64,000 nt of DNA. Origin: Delphinapterus leucas (lineage: Eukaryota > Chordata > Mammalia > Artiodactyla > Monodontidae). This document shows, one piece after another, positions 57,589 to 64,000 of the stretch. The DNA lies in contig NW_022098050.1 of the NCBI RefSeq assembly GCF_002288925.2, positions 7,619,743 to 7,683,742 of the forward strand, in the 5' to 3' direction. Made by a program: the position numbers and the translations under genes. The notes beneath the pieces were generated by a model. It was not told the DNA's origin, did not search any database, and saw nothing but the letters and a program-made list of their open reading frames with translations. Numbering within the stretch: position 1 is the first letter of the stretch; the number at the start of each line of letters is the position of its first letter.

Positions 57589-58016
57589 TTCTTTATAGCC
57601 TGAGCTTTACCAAGGAACTGCAAGTTCTTTGAGTACTGAGATTTCAGATGGATTCTGTGTCAGAATCCAAATCTTCTAGTCCCAGAAAGTGGGAACATGA
57701 AAGTACTTCTATTTGCTGTAGCTATATTTTGTTACAGGTTGAATTAAATTGTCTACATGGAGTGGTGAGTGAGCTATGGAGAGAAAAGCCTCATGACAGG
57801 AAAGTTAATTGATTTCCCAAATAGTTACCTTTCAGTGGCTGCATGTGTGAGTCCTGATGGATTTAGCTCAAACAGCCTTTGTAGGATTTAGATTGGTTTC
57901 AAGTAGCCTCCTCCACAGTCTAGCTCATTCACACTGGGAACATGGTTGTCTTTTGTCAGGACAGACTCCATTTTCCCTGGAAGAACTTCCTTCGCAGGAA
58001 GCAGCTTGGGAACTGC
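57589..58016. other. unassigned sequence
   Basis: Nothing recognised. Confidence 0.4.
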
Positions 58017-58486
58017 TGTGATGGTTAATTTTATGTGTCAGCTTGGCTGGGCCATGGTGTCCAGATATTTGGTCAAACATTATTCTGGATGTTTCTGTAA
58101 AGGTGTTTTGGGATGAGATTAACATTTAAATTGATGGATTTTGAGTAAAGCAGGCTGCCTTCCATAATATGGGTGGGCCTTATCCAATCAGTTAAAGCCT
58201 TAATGGAACGGAAGACTGACTTCCCCTAAGCAAGAGGGAATTCTGCCAGCTGATGGCCTTTGGACTCAAACTGCAACTCTTTCCTGGGTCTCCAGCCTGC
58301 TGGCCTACCCAGAAGATTTTGGACTTACCAGGTCTCCACAATCATGTGACTCAATTCCATAAAATCTCTCTCTCTCTATGTATATATATGTGTGTGTGTG
58401 TGTGTGTATGAATATATACACACATATACTTACATACATACATATCCTGTTGCTTCTGTTTCTCTGGAGAACCCTGACTAATACCA
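58017..58486 (+). mobile_element. ERVL-type (MLT2-like) solo LTR
   Basis: Starts tgtgatggttaattttatgt and ends ggagaaccctgactaatacc a. Contains 'tggtcaaacattattctgga' and 'aagagggaattctgccagct', well-known landmarks of this abundant mammalian LTR. A CT/TA/TG microsatellite at 58364-58440 lies near its 3' end. Confidence 0.75.
58364..58440. repeat. compound microsatellite in LTR
   Basis: (CT)n, (TA)n, (TG)n, then mixed tacata/cacata units. Confidence 0.9.
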
Positions 58487-59142
58487 TCAGTAAGAAGTCA
58501 ACTTAAAACAAAAGGAACTGTTTCTTCTCTGAATTATTTTGTTTTAATTTTTGTGGGTAGGTTGTAGGAGCCCAACCTTCTCCTTCTGAGAGATTCATCC
58601 ATATAAGAATACATAAAAAATACATATAATAGCATTTTTACTTTCTTTTGTTTGCACCAAGAGAAAGCTGAGAATGAATGCTATATTTCGCTGATCTTTC
58701 TGAAGAATTTTCGAACGAATCCTTGTGTACTTTGACTTTCATCACACCTACTTTATCCTGGAAGCCCTTTTTTTATATCCTCTCCTTCTCAGAGGAGGAG
58801 ATTTTTCTGGTTCTGTGGAGTTATAGTAATAGTAATTGCTTACTTCTTTTACTTGCTAGTCAATTTTGTTGAAATTTGTGGTATTTATTACTTCCCTCAA
58901 TCTGAGCCAATTTGCACAATGCATTTTTGGCCTGTTACTAATAATATCTATCCTATTTCCCAATCATTATACAGATTACATCCTATTTTTACATATCCTT
59001 GGTCATTTTAGTAGAATTCGTTGAGGAGGGGGAGTGTCTTAGTTTAGATTTCCTGAAAGCAGACCTGAGACAAGGATTTGGGTACAATTAGTTTATCTGA
59101 ATAGTGAGGCACAGAATGGAGGACTATCAATAAAGTATACTG
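58487..59142. other. unassigned sequence, LTR-like at right
   Basis: 59036-59142 (cttagtttagatttcctgaa, gtttatctgaatagtgaggc) resembles a reverse LTR end and could be part of the 3' LTR of the ERVL at 60180-61730. The rest is unassigned. Confidence 0.35.
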
Positions 59143-59655
59143 TATTAGGTTCCTATTGCTGCTGTAACAAAGTTCCACAAATTTAGTGGCTTGAAACAGC
59201 ACTATTATTTTCTCATGGGTCTGCAGTTCAGAAATCCAACATGGGTCTCACTGGGCTAAAATCAGGGTGTCAGCAGGGCTGAGTTCCCTCCTGGAGGCTC
59301 TAGAGGATAATCCATATTCTGGCCTTTTCCAGTTTCTAGAGGTCACCCACATTCCTTGACTCATGGTCCCCTCTACCTTCAAAGCCAGCAATGTCTGGTC
59401 AAGTTTTTCTCATATCAAATCACCCTGACAGTGATTCATCTTCTGCCTCCGACTTTCACTTTTAAGAACCCTTGTGATAACACCAAACCCACCCTGATAA
59501 TCTAGGATAATCTCCCTATTTTCAGGTCACCTGATTAGCAACTTAATTCTATCTGCAGCCTTAATTCTCCTTTGCTATGTAATATAACATATTACAGATT
59601 CCAAGAATTAGAATATGGACATCCTTGGGTCTCCATTTTTCTGCCAACCATAGGT
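59143..59655 (-). mobile_element. MaLR (MLT1-like) solo LTR
   Basis: Reverse-complement LTR over about 510 bp: gttcctattgctgctgtaac, atttagtggcttgaaacagc, catgggtctcactgggctaa, 'tctgccaaccata' at the end. All landmarks are in order. Confidence 0.8.
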
Positions 59656-60179
59656 ACATTAAGGATTGAGTTACAACAGTAGACAATTGATACAATTGAT
59701 GTGGAATATACTTGTGGCCCAACCTGACCAGAAACAAGAGAATGGATTCTGGGAAATGTAGTTGAACTTAGCCTAACTGACACACTACAAAGCTACCACA
59801 GTCCATTCTTGTTGACTTTGAACTCAAGTACATCTCCTTGAACCATACTTAATTGCCGAATAAAGACTATGCTACATAAAACTAAAAACACGCTACTCCT
59901 TTTCCCAGGAGAGGACGGAGTTTCTTTAGTGTCTTTGGTTGATTTTCATTCTTCCCCCTGTTGATACATACTTCCTGTTTTGTGTCATGTAACTCAAATA
60001 TGATATAAAGTTAACACTTATTAACAGGTCTTATGTTAGATGATAAGGGGGTGGCAGAGGAAAAGAAATGAAAGTATTAAATTATTACATTATATATATA
60101 ATTAAACTATTAAATAAAAATATTAAAATAAGGAAGAAATACTCATAAGTCATATAGTCCTCATTTCTGCAATGGTCAT
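59656..60179. other. unassigned, possibly ERVL 3' LTR remnant
   Basis: Contains gaataaagactatgctacat and lies where the 3' LTR of the minus-strand ERVL would be expected, but no alignment to an LTR is secure. Confidence 0.3.
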
Positions 60180-60822
60180 GTGGCCATAGTGGATAGTTAA
60201 AACTATTTCCTTTGTCCTCAACAAGCACCTCATTTCTTTTGGTTCTTTACCTGGTGGAGTGACCCCAAACTTCATTTCTAAAGGGTCTGGGCTATTAGAG
60301 CCCTGTCTGAATTAAGCTGTTGTAGTTTTCCACTAACTTTAATCATAGGATGTGGGAGCACCAAGAGGTACTTTAGAGGATCTGCTGTATTCCAGACACT
60401 CTCCTCCTTACCCACATTGTATGGTAGTAGCAACCCAATTTCCCCTTGGTGATCAGGACTAATCACCCCAGCCAGAGTAAACCACCCCCGTTGCCTGCCT
60501 GCTTATTCAGTGGCAGGAGGCACGCAGAGTGGCCAGGCAACAGTCTCAACTTCCAATTCTGAGGAATCGTTGTTGGGTTCCCTGGTGAAAGCATTCCTCT
60601 CTTTGGAACTAGGGCCTCTAGACCAACAGAGCCTTAAGTCACAGGGATGCAAAGCAAACACTTTGCTAGTGTATCACCAGAGGTAATAGTGAGAGGAGCC
60701 ATTCCCATTTCCATTCCTGGGTTTATGCATATTGGCTAAGGGAGAACCAGCACCATATATTGAATGCTGACTTAGAGCACACACAGCCTCCTGGAGGGCT
60801 TTGCTTAGTCCTGCAAGTTACA
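60180..60822 (-). pseudogene. ERVL pol remnant: dUTPase region
   Basis: Minus-strand frame at 60466-60278 contains ISPDHQGEIGLLLPYNVGK and, in the same frame just upstream, LAGV, forming a dUTPase motif-3-like segment (GVI-PD-GEIG). ERVL elements are known to carry a dUTPase at the C-terminal end of pol. Further upstream (60480-60822) the reading is broken by stops. The gene is continuous with the integrase remnant on the other side of the MER2 insertion. No function remains. Confidence 0.7.
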
Positions 60823-61165
60823 CTTGTCCCTTGGTATCTGCAGAGGATTGGTTGCATGACCCCTGCAGATATCAAAATCCACAGATGCTCAAGTTCCTTA
60901 TGTAAAATGGCATAGTATTTGAATGTAACTACACAAATCCTCTTGTATATTTTAAATCATCTCTAAATTATTTATAATACCTACTACAATGTAAACACTA
61001 TGAAAATAGTTGTAAATACAATCCAAATGTTATGTAAATAGTTTCTGGCATGGAAAATTCAAGTTTTGCTTTTTGGAACTTTTTGGAATTTTTCTTGAAT
61101 ATCTTTTATCCACAGCTCATTGAATCCACGAATGTTGAACCAATGGATATGGAAGGCCGGCTGAA
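60823..61165. mobile_element. MER2/Tigger-type DNA transposon
   Basis: Starts cttgtcccttggtatctgca, reads 'atcaaaatccacagatgctc', 'tttaaatcatctctaaatta' and ends 'ggatatggaaggccggctg'. Inverted-repeat-like ends (ttggtatctgcagagg versus ggatatggaaggccgg region). TcMar-Tigger nonautonomous type, inserted into ERVL pol. Confidence 0.75.
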
Positions 61166-61730
61166 TTGCCACTTTGCTGGTGCTATAATTGCATCTTCAA
61201 AAGGCCATTCCACCGTTCTGGCAAACCAGTTGCTTCAGGATGATGAAGAACATGGTTAGACCAGTGAATTCCAGGCATGGGCCCATTGCCACACTTTATT
61301 TGCAATGAAGTGAGTTCCTTGATCAGAAGCAAGGCTGCGTACAAAACCGTGATGGTGGATAAGGGATCCTGTAAGCCTATGGATGATAGTTTTGCTAGAA
61401 GCATTTTGTGCAGAGAAGAAAAATCCATACCCAAAGTAAGTGTCTATTCCATTAAGAATAAAACACTGCCCCTTCCATGATGAAAGCAGTCCAATATAAT
61501 CAACCTGACACCAGACAGCTGGCTGATGACCCTGGGGATGGTGCCTATCAGAGACTCAGTAGTTTCTGGTGCTGACAGATGGGGCACTCAGCAGGGGCTG
61601 AGGTCAGCCTGGGTGAGTGTAAGTCCATGTTGCTGAGCCCATGCATAACCTCCATCTCTGCCACCATGGCCACTTTGTTCATGAGTTCATTAGGCAATGG
61701 CAGGAGTAGCTGAGGAAGGAAGCAGAAAGA
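61166..61730 (-). pseudogene. ERVL pol remnant: integrase region
   Basis: Reading the minus strand, 61324-61307 encodes DQGTHF and 61218-61204 encodes ERWNG, the contexts of the second aspartate and the glutamate of a retroviral integrase catalytic core. The two lie in different frames, so at least one frameshift separates them. The longest frame (61434-61183, 83 codons) ends PERWNGLLKMQL. Upstream (about 61560-61720) a zinc-binding-like N-terminal part is readable with a stop. ERVL is an ancient vertebrate endogenous retrovirus without env; this copy is dead. Confidence 0.75.
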
Positions 61731-62620
61731 ATATACATTTTAGTTAGTTTATTATGGTCTGCCAAAATCTTCTTGGCTTCCAAAGACAAGTTAGTATGCT
61801 GTAAATCATTGTATCATTTAGGAATTACATGCGGCTGCTCATAACAGTGACTTTTAATAATAGTGACTTAAAAGATCTACAAGTTTATCTTTCTGCTTCA
61901 TAAAAGAAGTCTAAAAATAGTCAATGCAGCACTGGCATAGAGGACCCATAATCATCAGGGATATAGTGTCCGCCTCTCTTTTGCTATGATATCCTTAGCA
62001 AATGGTTTCTATCCTCAAGGTTGCCTTGTGATCAACGATGGCTGCTAGGGCTCTAGTAATTTCATCAAATTCAAGGTTGAAAAGCACAAAGTGGAAAACA
62101 CAAAAGGAGTATTTACAAGCTGTCTGTTTCCCTTTGTAGGAGCTTTTCTAAAATTTCCTCCCAACAACTCCATCTATTTTTCATTGGTTTTTGTCACTTG
62201 TTTTAGTCACACGTTTTAGTCACTTGGCCAAACCTAGAAGCATAATAGGCGAGGAAATATAATTTTCTGGCTAGCTCTATTATTTCCCCAAATAAATTTG
62301 GGGATTTGTACCTAAGAGAGAGAGTCAGAGTGGATATTAAATTGGCAACCAGCAATCTGACATAGCACTTTTCTTCTAGTAACTACCCTCCAGTTGAGAT
62401 GATGTGTGGTTCTAAGAACATATGCTTTTATTGCTATGAGAGAATTGAAGTGGATGAAACTGCCTCTAGCTCTTTTATGTCTAGTTACTCAGTGGATACC
62501 TGAATCCAGTTACAAAACCTATAAGATTTTATTTGTTCATATTTTCCCTAATGAAAAGAGACAGCAAGTAATAGGATTGTTTTTAGTTTTATTACGATCT
62601 TTTTTGCCTTAAATAACTAT
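61731..62620. repeat. unassigned, with an old repeat at about 61850-62290
   Basis: 61850-62290 contains 'atctttctgcttcataaaag', 'ttctatcctcaaggttgcct', 'gttttagtcacttggccaaa', an arrangement I have seen in an old mammalian interspersed repeat, but I cannot name it. A small direct repeat, gttttagtcac, occurs at 62200-62224. Confidence 0.4.
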
Positions 62621-62659
62621 AACTCTCTCCCTCTCTCCCTCTCCCTCTCTCTCTCTCTC

Positions 62660-62702
<43 letters not shown>
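62621..62702. repeat. (CT)n(TG)n(TA)n microsatellite
   Basis: CT/CCCT units (62621-62660), five TG units, then about 16 TA units. Likely polymorphic. Confidence 0.95.
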
Positions 62703-62705
<3 letters not shown>

Positions 62706-63935
62706 TAAGCCAAATTTGAAATGAAGATATCCAGATTCTTCCCCACTCCACCCCCATCAAGACACTTACTCTACAAAAAGAGAATAATAGAAAGTAAACA
62801 GCAGCCATGTCAATGGATAATTCAAGGTGACAAAATGAAGGGAGACCCTAATATCACCCCAACTCAGATGATATAGCAGGTTAAATGCTGAGCCTTTCCC
62901 TGGGCACCTATACCAAGACAGGCTGCTGTCAGAGGACTTCAAAATTGATAGCTTCAAACAGGGACAAAATCTCAGCATTTCTTATGAGCTTTTTCACATT
63001 TTCACCTCTTTTCTTCATTTATTAACAATGATAAGCAAGCTGTGATGGAGTTGCTCTTTAAAGATAATGATTCAGTTCTTTGTACCTTCCTTTTTTATAA
63101 AGCCTGAGCCCTGAGAAAGTCAGCATAAGACCTGCGTGGGTGGTGGGCATCCATCAACTAAGTGTAATTTGAAGGTAATCATAGAACCGTCACCACTTAA
63201 GACTATTCACCGCAGGAAAAAAATGGAATCATTGAGTGATTTCTAAGCTCTTTAAAATAACTTACCTGAGAAGAAAATTATTTTAATTCAGGCTATTAGT
63301 CATTTCTATCTGAATATAAATTAATTACATCAGATATTTCCTGCTTAACACATAAATGAAAAAGTCTCAGGGCTTAGGGGTTTTGAATGAGATGGCAGCG
63401 TGAGCACTGAACAGGGAACAGGCAGGAAGCAGGGGCTGCAGAGGAGTTTTATAGGAAAAAGTCAAGAGTAAAAATGGTAGAGTTGGATTGGAGGCTGCAT
63501 TTGTAGGAGGACTAGGGGGCATGGTAAGTACTTTAGGCAACTAAAAACTAGTGTTAGGGTGCTGAGTGCTTGGAGGGACATGAAAGATGACTCTATTGAA
63601 GAAAAAGAAACTGAGAGAGAGAGAGAGAGTTAAACATGAAATTCTTAGCAATTGCATTGACCTGATTCCCTTCTTTCCTTTTCACCCCAGATAGTTTCTA
63701 TGAGCAAATCTCATAATTTCTATTTTATTTATTCATTGTTTTTTTTAAAATTGTTTTTCACTGTGGCATCAACTTTCTATTCACAAAGAAAAAGCTCCAG
63801 TCCATCTTTTAATATTTTTGAAAAATTCCTTACATTACAGAATGAAACTGAAATGTATTAATATTCCACTCTTACATTCCATGACAAACAAAAAATTTCA
63901 TGAGCCAAAAACAAACAAACAGGGAGAAGCTTATA
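62703..63935. other. unassigned, apparently non-repetitive sequence
   Basis: No exon or named repeat. A (GA)n run lies at 63611-63629. 63000-63360 shows no repeat signature and could be conserved noncoding DNA, which cannot be tested here. Confidence 0.4.
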
Positions 63936-64000
63936 AAACTATATATGGCAACAAAAAGAATAAAATACCTAGGAATAAACCTACCTAAGGAGACAAAAGA
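63936..64000 (+). mobile_element. L1 ORF2 fragment running off the window
   Basis: Reads gcaacaaaaagaataaaata, cctaggaataaacctaccta, translating to [17 protein letters not shown] residues (here with NKPT for NLPK-type positions), the post-RT segment also seen in L1-B near 33280. Plus strand, opposite to L1-A to L1-D. It begins inside ORF2 and continues past 64000. Confidence 0.75.

Noticed and set aside
57381..57632. 80-100 codon frames in SINEs (also 9272-9657, 12543-12971, 47636-47872, 53467-53816)
   Set aside because: All read the same CHR SINE in different frames; near-identical peptides recur at each insertion, so these are repeat shadows.

Overview
The window looks like mammalian nuclear DNA, most probably from a cetacean (toothed whale or dolphin). 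It carries many tRNA-derived SINEs of the CHR type known from whales and hippopotamus, several near-consensus with clear target-site duplications, plus L1 LINEs of the cetartiodactyl type and a background of old mammalian repeats (MIR, L2, MER5, MER2/Tigger, Zaphod, MaLR, ERVL). I find no convincing host protein-coding exon, no cellular RNA gene and no CRISPR array. The window is best read as intergenic or deep intronic sequence. Species, chromosome and neighbouring genes cannot be read from it.

Layout: 1-15600 is mostly unassigned AT-rich DNA with scattered old L1, MIR and MER5 pieces, two L1 3' ends with target-site duplications (6762-7009, 7060-7821) and four SINEs. 15619-19944 is L1-A (minus strand): full 5'UTR with a CpG-rich promoter region, an intact 297-codon ORF1, an ORF2 lacking endonuclease and reverse transcriptase, and a SINE inside the remaining ORF2 tail. 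19945-22098 is a MaLR element interrupted by a short L1 (L1-D). 22100-24590 is an old L1/HAL1 with nested insertions. 24590-31385 holds old L1, L2, a MaLR LTR split by a class I ERV LTR, and a Zaphod hAT element. 31388-38030 is L1-B (minus strand), with an ORF1-ORF2 fusion deletion, many frameshifts, and a 100-N assembly gap flanked by direct and inverted copies of the same 5'UTR sequence. 38031-50000 is layered old L1 with younger insertions (L1-C, SINEs, LTRs) and an ERVL-class element with 5' LTR and gag-like remnant (41695-43660). 50000-64000 holds class I ERV LTRs, MIRs, an ERVL-type LTR, a MaLR LTR, an ERVL pol remnant (integrase and dUTPase) split by a MER2/Tigger transposon, microsatellites, and an L1 running off the right edge.

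Nothing here works as a host pathway. The biology is retrotransposition: L1 machinery mobilised the CHR SINEs, and the insertions nest in a readable order. The most useful second-look items are the two 5'UTR-bearing L1s with different internal deletions, the assembly gap, the gag-like internal duplication, the split ERVL pol, and a 135-bp diverged repeat pair (12267 and 13672). Repeat family names come from recognition of sequence, not from a database search, so subfamily names are tentative.
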